Assembly: GCF_000701425.1 (NCBI RefSeq)
Contig: NZ_JNIW01000047.1
Coordinates: 1-29,298 of the forward strand
Source of the DNA: Deinococcus frigens DSM 12807
GTDB taxonomy: Bacteria > Deinococcota > Deinococci > Deinococcales > Deinococcaceae
DNA length: 29,298 nt
Reading direction: 5' to 3'
A program made the position numbers and the translations under genes. This document shows positions 1 through 7,232 of this stretch, in pieces (position 1 is the first letter of the stretch; every line of letters starts with the position of its first letter). Below the pieces are notes generated by a model. It saw nothing but the letters and a program-made list of their open reading frames with translations, was not told the DNA's origin and searched no databases.

Positions 1-116
1 TCCTCATGGGCGCTGCTCTGGACAAGACAGCGAGCAGGAGAAAAACGGGTTCCGGACGTGGAGTGGATGAATCGGCGCTGTCCCGATTCATGCACGAAAC
101 AAACGGAATCCATATC
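1..116 (-). mobile_element. Hairpin-bearing small insertion element, copy 2 (partial, window edge)
   Basis: Read on the minus strand from 116, this sequence begins GATATGGATTCCG, nearly identical to the end of the element inside the kinase gene near 5.6 kb (GATACGGATTCCG). The similarity continues through an internal hairpin (9-bp arms at 67-75 and 83-91, 7-nt loop) and an AACCCGTTTTT-CTCCTGCTCGCT block matching the other copy, then fades near the window start. The far terminus was not found, so the element may end beyond the window. It touches the stop codon of mgsA. Confidence 0.6.
67..91 (-). repeat. Internal hairpin of element copy 2
   Basis: Perfect inverted repeat ATGAATCGG / CCGATTCAT enclosing a 7-nt loop, GACAGCG on the element strand. 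The copy at 5620-5650 has a different stem but a near-identical loop (GAAAGCG) and the same CGG/CCG closing pairs. Confidence 0.7.
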
Positions 117-519
117 AGTCGTTGATCTGCTCGCGCAGCCACAGCATCAACGCCTGGGCGCTGGCCGGATTGGTGGCCAGTGGAATGTCGTGGACGTCGC
201 ACAGGCGCACCAGGGCGCTGACATCCGGTTCGTGGGGTTGGGCAGTCAGCGGATCGCGGAAGAAGAACACCGCCAGCACCCGTTCCTCGGCCAGCCGCGC
301 GCCGATCTGCTGGTCCCCGCCGAGTGGTCCGGACAGCATCCGCTCCACCTCCAGCCCGGTCTGCTTGTGCAGGATGCCCCCGGTGGTGCCCGTGGCCACC
401 AGGTGAAAGCGGGTCAGGATCTCGCGGTGGGCCAGCGCGAACATTGCCAGTTCCAGTTTCTTCTTGTCGTGCGCGATCAGGGCCACCTGGCGTGCGCCTG
501 CGGGGTGCGGTGCGGTCAT
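115..519 (-). CDS. mgsA: Methylglyoxal synthase
   Basis: Converts dihydroxyacetone phosphate to methylglyoxal plus phosphate in the cytosol, a glycolytic bypass that relieves sugar-phosphate build-up. The 134-residue protein carries the whole family signature: IAHDKKK near residue 16, TGTTGG near 44, [11 protein letters not shown] near 63, [14 protein letters not shown] near 86 and VHDIPLATN near 109. The aspartates of GGDQQ and [12 protein letters not shown] are the known catalytic region. Length is normal for the family. The ATG start lies just before the first beta strand; upstream a GACACT hexamer sits 6 nt away, a weak leaderless-type -10. Its TGA stop falls exactly at the edge of a small inserted element. 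Neighbours show no operon partner. Assignment is very secure. Confidence 0.96.
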   Translation of the reverse strand: MTAPHPAGARQVALIAHDKKKLELAMFALAHREILTRFHLVATGTTGGILHKQTGLEVERMLSGPLGGDQQIGARLAEERVLAVFFFRDPLTAQPHEPDVSALVRLCDVHDIPLATNPASAQALMLWLREQIND

Positions 520-634
520 GGCGACAGTGTCTCACGGGCTGGGCAAGCACCCGAACAGCGCCGTACAAGCGGAGCGGCGACCGCACTGGCCTCCGACACT
601 CCTACGCCGCCCACACTCTTGGGCTACTCCGCAC

Positions 635-1132
635 TCAGGGCAGCTCTTCCTCAAAGGCCGACACGTCGTCCAGATAGTCCACCATCCAGGCTTTCAGCGC
701 GGCCTTGGTGTATCCGCCCCGGATTGGCATGGTGCTGTCCAGGTAGTACGCGCCCTCGTAGACGTAGGCCTGGGTGTAGTAATTGCCGTTCCAGTCATTG
801 GTCAGCGCGGGGTCCAGCAGGTCCTCGTCGTCGCTGTAGTCCCAGTACGAGCTGACGGTCGCGCGCGTGCAGATCCCCGCCTTGCAGCCGCTGAGCCACA
901 CGTCCACCTCGTAGTCGCCCGTATTCACGGTCATGCTGGGATCGCTGTCAGGGTCCGTGGCTTTCATGGTGACCTTGTACCCCGCCTCGCGCAGGGCGGC
1001 GGCGATGGCGGCGGGAGTGGCCGCCTGCACCTGGGCACTTGCGCCCGTGGCCGGTGCCCCTGCCCCACCCGCCAGGGCTGCGCCGGAGAGAGACAGAGAC
1101 AGTGCGCCGACCAGAAGCATCTCTTTGTTCAT
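635..1132 (-). CDS. Secreted YbjN-domain protein
   Basis: A 165-residue protein with an N-terminal signal peptide (MNKEMLLVGALSLSLSGAALA, probable cleavage after ALA) and an Ala/Gly-rich linker, followed by a fold resembling YbjN: residues about 40-160 contain ALREAGYKVT, a strand TGDYEVDVWLSGCKAGICTRATV and a C-terminal helix pair. YbjN proteins are poorly understood; some affect motility or act as type III chaperone-like folds, so no function is assigned. Two cysteines in the SGCKAGIC stretch could form a disulphide after export. The start was chosen at the Met that opens the signal peptide; the reading frame extends 17 codons further upstream without a signal. A TATTGT hexamer at 1139-1144 ends 6 nt before this ATG. 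Confidence 0.8.
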   Translation of the reverse strand: MNKEMLLVGALSLSLSGAALAGGAGAPATGASAQVQAATPAAIAAALREAGYKVTMKATDPDSDPSMTVNTGDYEVDVWLSGCKAGICTRATVSSYWDYSDDEDLLDPALTNDWNGNYYTQAYVYEGAYYLDSTMPIRGGYTKAALKAWMVDYLDDVSAFEEELP

Positions 1133-1138
1133 GTGCTC

Positions 1139-1144
1139 ACAATA
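1139..1144 (-). promoter_or_regulatory. Leaderless-type -10 for the YbjN gene
   Basis: TATTGT, 6 nt before ATG at 1132, with no Shine-Dalgarno between. It supports the shorter start. Confidence 0.45.
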
Positions 1145-1221
1145 CTTGGTTTGACCTCTGCTGACACAACGTGCAAGAGCCAAGCAAAGATCACATCCTC
1201 TTCATCTTCAGTGTATAGAAG

Positions 1222-2322
1222 ATGAGGCAGATGTCAGTTCCCAGCCATTCCTCCTTCGGCGGCCCGACTCCACGTGGTCCAGTCTTGGCCTCGCCGCCCA
1301 CGCGGCGTAAACGTACTTTCGGGGTGTACATCGGGCGCTTCGAGCCGCCGCACGCCGCGCACCTGCTGGTGATGCTCGAAGCCCTGAACAGCGTGCAAAA
1401 GCTGATCGTGGTGATCGGCTCGGCCCGCGCGGCGCGCAATCCCAAGAATCCCTTCAGCGCCGAGGAACGCCAGGAGGTGATCACGGCCATGCTGCTGGAG
1501 GCCGGAATTGCCCGCGCCCGGCTGCTGTTCGTGCATGTGCGCGACTATTACTACAACGAGGCGCTGTGGCTCTCGGAGGTGCAGCTTGGCGTGCAGCACT
1601 TCACGCGCGGCAGCACCGACGTGGCATTGATCGGCCATGTCAAGGACGAGAGCAGCTATTACCTGCGCTCGTTTCCGGCCTGGGAGTTCATTCCGACCCA
1701 TGTGGTCAGCCCACTGAGCGCCACCGACGTGCGCCGGGCGTACTTCGAGGGCCATCTGGACGAGGTGTGCGACATGGTGCCGCCCGCCGTCCACGCCTTT
1801 CTCGAACGCTTCCACGCCACCCCCGAATACGCCGAGCTGCGCGCCGAGTATGACCACCTGATTGCCTACCGCGCGGCCTGGGCGAACGCGCCGTTTCCAC
1901 CGGTGTTCGTGACCGCCGACGCGGTGGTGACCCGCAGCGGCCATGTGCTGCTGGTGCGCCGGGGCGGAATGCCGGGGCGGGGACGGCTGGCGATGCCGGG
2001 AGGCTTTCTGGAGCAGCACGAGACCCTGCTGGACTGCGCGGTGCGCGAAACCCACGAGGAGACCGGCCTGGGCGCAGGCGTCGACTTGCGGGCCGCCCTG
2101 CGTGGCAGCGCCGTCTTCGACTACCCCGAGCGCAGCCTGCGTGGGCGCACCGTGACCCACGCCTTCCACTTCGATCTGGGCATCGGTCAGTTGCCGCTGC
2201 TGCAAGGGGGCAGCGACGCCGCCGAGGCGCTGTGGCTGCCGCTGGGCGAGGCGCTGTCCTCGCCGGAGCTGTTCTTCGAGGACCACCACGCGATCATCGA
2301 GAACTTCCTGATGCGGGGCTGA
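1222..2322 (+). CDS. Bifunctional NMN adenylyltransferase / Nudix hydrolase
   Basis: A 366-residue two-domain NAD-metabolism enzyme. Residues about 32-205 are a NadM-type nucleotidyltransferase that would join NMN and ATP into NAD: it has the phosphate-binding motif [10 protein letters not shown] at 38-47 and the second signature [12 protein letters not shown] near 163. Residues about 225-360 are a Nudix hydrolase with a complete Nudix box (G-x5-E-x7-RE-x2-EE-x-G, around 260-283, GGFLEQHE through EETGLG), probably acting on ADP-ribose as in known NMNAT/Nudix fusions. The first 31 residues are low complexity and lie outside the fold, so translation may start at the second Met (1231) or later; a TATAGA hexamer lies at 1214-1219. 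It is divergent from the YbjN gene. The two-domain assignment is secure; the start is not. Confidence 0.92.
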   Translation: MRQMSVPSHSSFGGPTPRGPVLASPPTRRKRTFGVYIGRFEPPHAAHLLVMLEALNSVQKLIVVIGSARAARNPKNPFSAEERQEVITAMLLEAGIARARLLFVHVRDYYYNEALWLSEVQLGVQHFTRGSTDVALIGHVKDESSYYLRSFPAWEFIPTHVVSPLSATDVRRAYFEGHLDEVCDMVPPAVHAFLERFHATPEYAELRAEYDHLIAYRAAWANAPFPPVFVTADAVVTRSGHVLLVRRGGMPGRGRLAMPGGFLEQHETLLDCAVRETHEETGLGAGVDLRAALRGSAVFDYPERSLRGRTVTHAFHFDLGIGQLPLLQGGSDAAEALWLPLGEALSSPELFFEDHHAIIENFLMRG

Positions 2323-2329
2323 GCCTGGT

Positions 2330-3262
2330 TCAGTCCGGCGGGTGGTCCAGCTCCCGGCAGAAGAAGGTCAGGAGCCGCGCCTCCACCTCGTCCTGACAGG
2401 TGTCGTTGATGTAATGATCGCCGTCCAGCTCGATCAGTTCGCTGCTGGTCCCGGCGTTTTGAAGGGCCGCGTGCATCCGCCGAGCCTGCGAAACGGGCAC
2501 CTCGTCGTCGTGGATGCCGTGCAGATGCAAGAAGGGCGGCGCGTCGGGTTCTATGTGGGTGACTGGGCTGGCCAGGGCGGCCAGCTCCAGGCATGCGGCC
2601 AGCGGTGCGCCGAACAGCGGCAGGGATTGCGGCCCGAAGTCGAACGCCGGATCGAGGAAGTCCATCACGCCGCTGACATTGCCCACCGCCTGCACGCGCG
2701 CGGACTGATCAGACCACTCCGGGTTCGCCTCTGCCAGCTCGGGCCGCTCCGCCGCCGTGCCCAGCAATCCGGCCAGATGCGCCCCGGCGCTGACACCCCA
2801 GACGCCAATCCGCTGCGGGTCAATTCCCAGTTCCGGCGCGTGCGCCCGCAGCCAGCGCACTGCCGCCCGCACGTCATGAAGCTGGGCGGGAAAGGTGGCC
2901 CCCGGCGCAAGGCGGTATTCCGCGCTGACGGTCACGAATCCGGCCCGCGCCAGAAAAACATTGGCCTGGGGCCACTTGCCGTACATCACCCACGCCCCGC
3001 CGTGCAGATGCAGGATGGCGGGGACGGGCTGCGAACTCCTGATTTTCGAACGCAGAATATCGAGTTTCAGGCCGTGGGCGCTGAAGGAAATATCCTCGAT
3101 CAGTTCTAGCGCATTTGTCAAAAGAGCTGTCCAGTTTCGACCGAACGGGCGGGCAAGCGTCCTGATGGGGAGGAGGAGCGTCCTCGTGGACGTCTGTTTG
3201 TGACGACCGTATGTTCTGCCCAAGACCGTGAGTGAATTTTGCCGAGCATTTGGGACTGGCAC
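2330..3262 (-). CDS. Alpha/beta hydrolase (esterase/lipase family), N-terminus supplied by a MITE
   Basis: Hormone-sensitive-lipase/BD-FAE-like esterase. The oxyanion motif HGGAW (within LHLHGGAWVMYGKW), nucleophile elbow GVSAGAHLAG, acid residue in GIHDDEVPVSQ and histidine in DGDHYIND give a complete Ser-Asp-His triad. The conserved fold starts only at about residue 52 (ELIEDISFSAHGLKLDI). The first 51 codons of the open frame are read from an inserted 216-bp repeat element, whose end lies at 3111. No ATG, GTG or TTG occurs in frame between the element and the fold, so any start must lie in the element: the GTG at 3262, or a TTG at 3119-3121. The native start was therefore lost. The gene may be active with a new N-terminus or be a 5'-truncated pseudogene. 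It converges on the NMNAT/Nudix gene. Confidence 0.75.
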   Translation of the reverse strand: MPVPNARQNSLTVLGRTYGRHKQTSTRTLLLPIRTLARPFGRNWTALLTNALELIEDISFSAHGLKLDILRSKIRSSQPVPAILHLHGGAWVMYGKWPQANVFLARAGFVTVSAEYRLAPGATFPAQLHDVRAAVRWLRAHAPELGIDPQRIGVWGVSAGAHLAGLLGTAAERPELAEANPEWSDQSARVQAVGNVSGVMDFLDPAFDFGPQSLPLFGAPLAACLELAALASPVTHIEPDAPPFLHLHGIHDDEVPVSQARRMHAALQNAGTSSELIELDGDHYINDTCQDEVEARLLTFFCRELDHPPD

Positions 3263-3326
3263 AACTCCGTAGGAGAGAATGGAAGCATCAGAGGGCTTCT
3301 TCTGATGCTGTCATTCGGACAAATGC
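3111..3326 (+). mobile_element. MITE copy A (216 bp)
   Basis: Begins GCATTTGTC (3111-3119) and ends GACAAATGC (3318-3326), 9-bp terminal inverted repeats. Its interior matches copies at 17128-17340 (nearly full length, same orientation) and 21900-22039 (inverted, internally deleted). Shared blocks include GACCGAACGGGCGGG, CCTGATGGGGAGGAGGAG, ACGACCGT and GGGACTGGCACA. It encodes no transposase. No unambiguous target-site duplication was found; the left flank is CTAGC. It sits at the 5' end of the alpha/beta hydrolase gene. Confidence 0.85.
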
Positions 3327-3366
3327 TGCAAATCGGGCGGGGGCAAAGGCCGGGCCTCTACCCTGC

Positions 3367-3795
3367 TCACAGCAACGCGCGGTGATCGGCCAGCAGGCAG
3401 CGGTCCTGCACCACGTCGATGCCGCGTGCGCTGAGCTGCCGGGCCACCCCGTCGTGCCGGATGCCCAGTTGCAACCAGACCACTTTGGGCAGGGGGTTCA
3501 TCGCCAGGATGTCCTGTACATGGTCCGGCACCCGGTCGCTGCGCCGGAAGACGTCCACGATGTCCACGGGCGTTCCGATCTCGGCCAGGGTCGCCACCGC
3601 CTTGTGGCCGAAGTAGCTCTCGCTGCGCGCTGCCAGCGCAGGATTGACTGGGATGATGCTATAGCCCTGGCGATGCATGTATTCGGGAACGTAGAATGCC
3701 GGTTTGGCGCTGTCATGATGAAAGCCCACCACGGCAATGACCTTGTTTTCGGTCAGGACGCGGACGATCTCCGGGTTCGATTGCACGAGGGTCAC
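3367..3795 (-). CDS. CoA-binding (YccU-like) protein
   Basis: A 142-residue protein that is essentially one Rossmann-type CoA-binding domain: KVIAVVGFHHDSAKPAFYVPEYM (residues about 18-40) is the nucleotide-binding loop, then GYSIIPVNP and the long VDIVDVFRRSDRVPDHVQDI stretch, all typical of the family. Substrate or partner is unknown. It starts at a GTG whose bases overlap the hemL stop (GTGA, 3792-3795), so it is very probably translated by coupling from hemL, an arrangement that may simply be for co-expression. MITE copy A lies 40 bp beyond its stop. Confidence 0.9.
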   Translation of the reverse strand: MTLVQSNPEIVRVLTENKVIAVVGFHHDSAKPAFYVPEYMHRQGYSIIPVNPALAARSESYFGHKAVATLAEIGTPVDIVDVFRRSDRVPDHVQDILAMNPLPKVVWLQLGIRHDGVARQLSARGIDVVQDRCLLADHRALL

Positions 3796-5156
3796 GGCGA
3801 AACTCCTTCATGGGCGAGATCGGGGCGGTTCAGGGCGGCAAAAGCGGCGCGGGCAGCTTCTAGTGTCGCATTCAGCTCGGCGTCTGTATGTGCGGCGCTG
3901 ACAAAAATACTCTCGAACTGCGAGGGTGCCCAGTAGATGCCGCGTGAGAGCAAGTCCCGGAACCAAGCGCCGAAAGCCTGCGTGTCACTACGCGCGGCCT
4001 GCGCGTAGTTGCGGACCGAACCGTGCGGCGCGGCCTGAAAAAAGGGCGTGAGCATCGAGCCAATTCTATTGACGCTGATCGGCACACCCGTCTCTGCGGC
4101 CAGCGACTTTAACCCGTCCGCCAAGCGGGAGGTATACGTTTCCAGCCGCCCATAAACACCCGGATCGGCCTCCAGCGTCCGCAGCGTCGCCAGCCCCGCC
4201 GCCATCGCCAGCGGATTGCCGCTGAGGGTCCCGGCCTGGTACACCGGCCCCTGCGGAGAGACGAAGTCCATCACGTCCGAGCGCCCGCCATACGCGCCCA
4301 CCGGCAGCCCGCCGCCGATGATCTTGCCCCAGCAGCTCAGGTCCGGCCTGAGTCCCAGCAAGCCTGTCGCCCCGTTGAGCGAGAGGCGGAAGCCGGTCAT
4401 CACCTCGTCGGCGATCAGCAGCGCGCCCCCGTCCTGAACGCGGTGCAGGGCGGCCAGAAATTCCGGCGTGGGGATCAGCACCCCCGCGTTGCCCACCACC
4501 GGCTCGAAGATCACGGCGGCCACCTCCGGGCCGCGCTCGGCCATCAGGGTGTCCAGCGCCGCCGGATCGTTGTATTCACTGACCAGCGTCAGGGCGGCGT
4601 ATTCGGGCGGCACGCCCGCACTGCTGGGGGCAGATTCGCCCAACGGGCCGTCTAGGTTGGTCATCAATCCGCTGCCCGCCTCCACCAGCAGGCCGTCGGC
4701 GTGGCCGTGGTAGTTGCCCCGGAACTTGACGATCAGCTTTCTATCGGTAAAGCCGCGTGCCAGGCGCAGGGCGCTCATGGTGGCCTCGGTGCCGCTGCTG
4801 GTGAACCGGACCTTGCCCGCCCCGGTCAGCCGCGTGACCAGTTCGGCCAGTTCCACCTCGCGCTCGCCGGGCGCGCCAAAGCTGGTGCCGAATTGTAGGG
4901 CGTCCGCAACCGCCTCCCGCACCGCCGGGTGGTTGTGGCCCAGGATCATCGGCCCCCACGAGCCGATGTAGTCGACAAAACGCGTGCCGTCGGCGTCGGT
5001 CAGGTAAGCGCCGTGAGCCTCGCGGATAAAACGTGGGGTGCCGCCCACACTTTTAAAGGCCCGCACCGGACTGTTCACGCCGCCTGGCGTCACGGCGCGG
5101 GCGCGGGCGAATAGCGCCTCGGACCGCGCGGTCTTGGAAGGAGTCTGCGTCGTCAT
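3792..5156 (-). CDS. hemL: Glutamate-1-semialdehyde 2,1-aminomutase
   Basis: PLP enzyme that converts glutamate-1-semialdehyde to 5-aminolevulinate, the C5 route to haem and other tetrapyrroles. The 454-residue product has the family opening ARAVTPGGVNSPVRAFKSVGG, the PLP-phosphate loop SSGTEATMSALRLAR, the cofactor aspartate in LIADEVMTGFR, and the Schiff-base lysine in CWGKIIGGGLPVGAYGG. Length is normal. The start chosen is the ATG at 5154-5156 (MTTQTPSK); the frame runs 17 codons further but a TAAGGT -10 hexamer lies 7 nt upstream of this ATG. The stop overlaps the CoA-binding gene by 4 bases. Confidence 0.96.
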   Translation of the reverse strand: MTTQTPSKTARSEALFARARAVTPGGVNSPVRAFKSVGGTPRFIREAHGAYLTDADGTRFVDYIGSWGPMILGHNHPAVREAVADALQFGTSFGAPGEREVELAELVTRLTGAGKVRFTSSGTEATMSALRLARGFTDRKLIVKFRGNYHGHADGLLVEAGSGLMTNLDGPLGESAPSSAGVPPEYAALTLVSEYNDPAALDTLMAERGPEVAAVIFEPVVGNAGVLIPTPEFLAALHRVQDGGALLIADEVMTGFRLSLNGATGLLGLRPDLSCWGKIIGGGLPVGAYGGRSDVMDFVSPQGPVYQAGTLSGNPLAMAAGLATLRTLEADPGVYGRLETYTSRLADGLKSLAAETGVPISVNRIGSMLTPFFQAAPHGSVRNYAQAARSDTQAFGAWFRDLLSRGIYWAPSQFESIFVSAAHTDAELNATLEAARAAFAALNRPDLAHEGVSP

Positions 5157-5163
5157 GCCCAGC

Positions 5164-5169
5164 ACCTTA
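5164..5169 (-). promoter_or_regulatory. Leaderless-type -10 for hemL
   Basis: TAAGGT ending 7 nt before the ATG at 5156. No ribosome binding site fits between. Confidence 0.5.
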
Positions 5170-5600
5170 GCGGAGGTGCGGCGGGGCGGGGGAGAGGCAG
5201 GCGACACTCGTGGGTTTTATGCTGGGTTCATGTTGCCGACGCCACAACGCCTGGGCCGGATGCTGGGGCTGGCCGTCTGTCAGGTCGGCGAGGTCCAGAC
5301 CCTGACCGGCCACGCCGACCTGATCGCCCGCCTGTTTCTGGAGGGCGATTTGCCCGGTGGGGCGCCTGAAACCCTGATCGCCAAGGTGTACGGTCCTGAC
5401 TGGTACGCCTCTGGCGGCCTCTTGGAGTTGCAGTTCTATCAGGACTTCCTGCGCCGGACGCCCGCCCTGCCCGTGCCGAGGCTATTGGGTTTCGAGAACG
5501 ATCCGGCGGCCCGGCGCTGCACGCTGCTGCTCGAAGACCTGGGCGCGGCCTACCAGCCCGTCGCGCTGCCCCCACCTCCCGCCCTGCTGGAACACCTGAT

Positions 5601-5731
5601 ACGGATTCCGCTTAACTCCTTACCACTCCGGGAAAGCGCCGGAGTGGTAATCCATACGCGAAACCCGTATTTTTTCCTACTCGCTCCGCTCGGATTTCAC
5701 CGTTTTTGCAAACGATTCAATCGGAATCCGT
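5601..5731 (+). mobile_element. Hairpin-bearing small insertion element, copy 1 (131 bp)
   Basis: Terminal inverted repeats ACGGATTCCG (5601-5610) and CGGAATCCGT (5722-5731), flanked by AT on both sides (5599-5600 and 5732-5733). It contains a perfect 12-bp hairpin at 5620-5650 and no coding capacity. It interrupts the kinase gene; excision leaving one AT restores the frame. A related copy is at 1-116. Confidence 0.9.
5620..5650 (+). repeat. Internal hairpin of element copy 1
   Basis: TTACCACTCCGG (5620-5631), loop GAAAGCG, CCGGAGTGGTAA (5639-5650): a perfect 12-bp stem. There is no T-run after it, so it is not a simple terminator. Confidence 0.85.
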
Positions 5732-6367
5732 ATCACCCATGTGCTGGCCGCCTTCCATGCCGCCTGGTGGAACGCGCCGGAACTGGAAAGTCCAGGGTTT
5801 CGGCAGCCGGATACAGGGGTCACGCGGATGCCGCAGGCGCTGGACCCGGCGGGCCTGGCCGCCCACGCGCAGGGCGCGAGGCAGGCCACCGCTTCGTTTC
5901 TGAAGAATCACGAGTTGAGCGCAGGGGAGCGCGCCCTGTTGCGACTGATGGACCGCTGGCCCGGTGTATTCCAGCAGCGGGTAGGCAGAGGAGACCTCAC
6001 CCTGATCCACGGCGACTTGCACCTGCTGGGCAATGTCTTCCAGTCCGCCGATGCCCTCGAGCTTCGTCTCATCGACTGGGCGCAGATCAAGCGCGGCCTG
6101 GGACCGCATGACCTGATGTACATGCTGATCTCGGCGGACGCCCCTGATCGCCTGGAGCGCGACGCGGCCCTGATTCAGCGGTACCGCTTGGGGCTGGTGT
6201 CGGCAGGCGTCGTTGGGTATGCCCTGGAGCAATGCCTGGACGATTACCGCCTGAGCCTGCTGACCAACCTGTTTCAGTCAATCTTTCAAGACAGCCTGAA
6301 GTGGTTTCGCAAGACGGCGGCGCTGGTGGAGTTATGGCGCTGTGCCGAGCTGCTGACGGAATAGACC

Positions 6368-7033
6368 CTACAGCCCCAGCAGCCCCACCGCCGCCGTCAC
6401 CTCCAGTTCTTTCTTGAAGGGGGCCACCAATTCCCTGTCGCGGGCGCTGGCCGCCGTGACCGTGCCGTCCAGCTTGGGAAACTGCCCGTTCTGAAGGGCC
6501 TGGGCCGCCTGCGCGAAGTCGATGTCGGGCATGCCCAGCGCGCGGTTGACCCCGGCGCGGACCTCGGCGTAACGCCCGGCACTCATGTTCTGTGCCGCCA
6601 GTCCGGCGCTCTGCGCGGCCCTGGCCTGCCCGATGCTGCTGCCCGCCTGCCGCAGCACGTTCGCCACCGTCAACAGGTTGGGGGTCCGTCCGGCCTGGAC
6701 CTCGGCCCACACGGTTTGCAGCCCGGTGAAGCTCTGGCCCAGCGCGGCGCGCACGTCCCGGCGGATGCGGACGAATTTCTGCACGTCACTCTGGGTGAGG
6801 GGCGCAGCCTGGTTGAGGGGCGCAGCGCTGGCCGCTGGCGTCGGGCCTGACGTCTGGTTCTGTGGCTGTGTCGCCGTCTGGCTCTGCGTCTGTGGCGGGT
6901 TGAATCCGACCACGAACTCGCGCACGGGCCTGATCACCACGAACCATGCCAGCGCGCCCAGCAGCGCCAGCACCAGCAGCCCGCCGCCGCCGCACCCCAG
7001 GCAACCGCCTCCCGGTCCTCGTCTTGGTCTCAT
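6368..7033 (-). CDS. Single-pass membrane protein of unknown function
   Basis: 221 residues. A short Arg/Gly/Cys-rich head (MRPRRGPGGGCLGCGGG) is followed by one membrane helix (about 18-40, LLVLALLGALAWFVVI), then a Gln/Thr/Pro-rich linker (about 53-82) and a helical soluble domain of about 130 residues. The orientation is probably N-in with the domain outside. No catalytic motif was recognised. The ATG at 7031-7033 was chosen because it directly precedes the membrane helix; TACCCT (7039-7044) lies 5 nt upstream. Its stop is only 3 bases from the stop of the convergent kinase pseudogene. Confidence 0.8.
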   Translation of the reverse strand: MRPRRGPGGGCLGCGGGGLLVLALLGALAWFVVIRPVREFVVGFNPPQTQSQTATQPQNQTSGPTPAASAAPLNQAAPLTQSDVQKFVRIRRDVRAALGQSFTGLQTVWAEVQAGRTPNLLTVANVLRQAGSSIGQARAAQSAGLAAQNMSAGRYAEVRAGVNRALGMPDIDFAQAAQALQNGQFPKLDGTVTAASARDRELVAPFKKELEVTAAVGLLGL

Positions 7034-7121
7034 GGCCCAGGGTACGGGGTGGGCCACTTCAGGGTTCCCAGACCGGGTTCCCCGACCCGCTGATCCTGCT
7101 GCGGAATTTTGGCTTCAGGAC

Positions 7122-7152
7122 TTGACAGGGCTGGCGTTCAGGGCGCTAAATA
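7122..7152 (+). promoter_or_regulatory. Sigma70-type promoter of the lipoprotein hydrolase gene
   Basis: TTGACA (7122-7127) and TAAATA (7147-7152), spacer 19, or CTAAAT with spacer 18. It would give an 80-nt leader with a ribosome binding site, unlike the leaderless genes around it. Confidence 0.55.
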
Positions 7153-7221
7153 CACAGGTCCGAATTCCAAAAAATCTGTCTGCGGCCCTGCGGGTGCGGG
7201 GTGGCAGCGCCCCTTTGCCCT

Positions 7222-7227
7222 GGAGGG
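7222..7227 (+). promoter_or_regulatory. Shine-Dalgarno GGAGGG
   Basis: Five nt before ATG 7233. It decides the start: the open frame reaches much further upstream but only as chance coding. Confidence 0.75.
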
Positions 7228-7232
7228 CCACC

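Larger units (their letters stand above)
5230..6364 (+). pseudogene. APH-family phosphotransferase (kinase) gene split by a small element
   Basis: Two halves in different frames form one aminoglycoside-phosphotransferase-like kinase. The N-lobe (5230 to about 5600, starting MLPTPQRLGRMLGLAV) has ATP-lobe features such as ETLIAKVYG and RCTLLLEDLG. The C-lobe (5734-6364) has the Brenner catalytic motif HGDLHLLGN and the metal-binding LIDWAQIKRGLGPHDL. A 131-bp inverted-repeat element lies between. Deleting it with one copy of the flanking AT joins the frames exactly, giving E-H-L-I-T-H-V-L-A-A-F-H, so the insertion is recent. With the element present, the first frame reads on through the insert in the wrong frame. 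The GTG at 5741 could restart a C-lobe fragment, but this would lack the ATP lobe. A TATGCT hexamer (5218-5223) precedes the start by 6 nt. Original substrate unknown. Confidence 0.85.
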
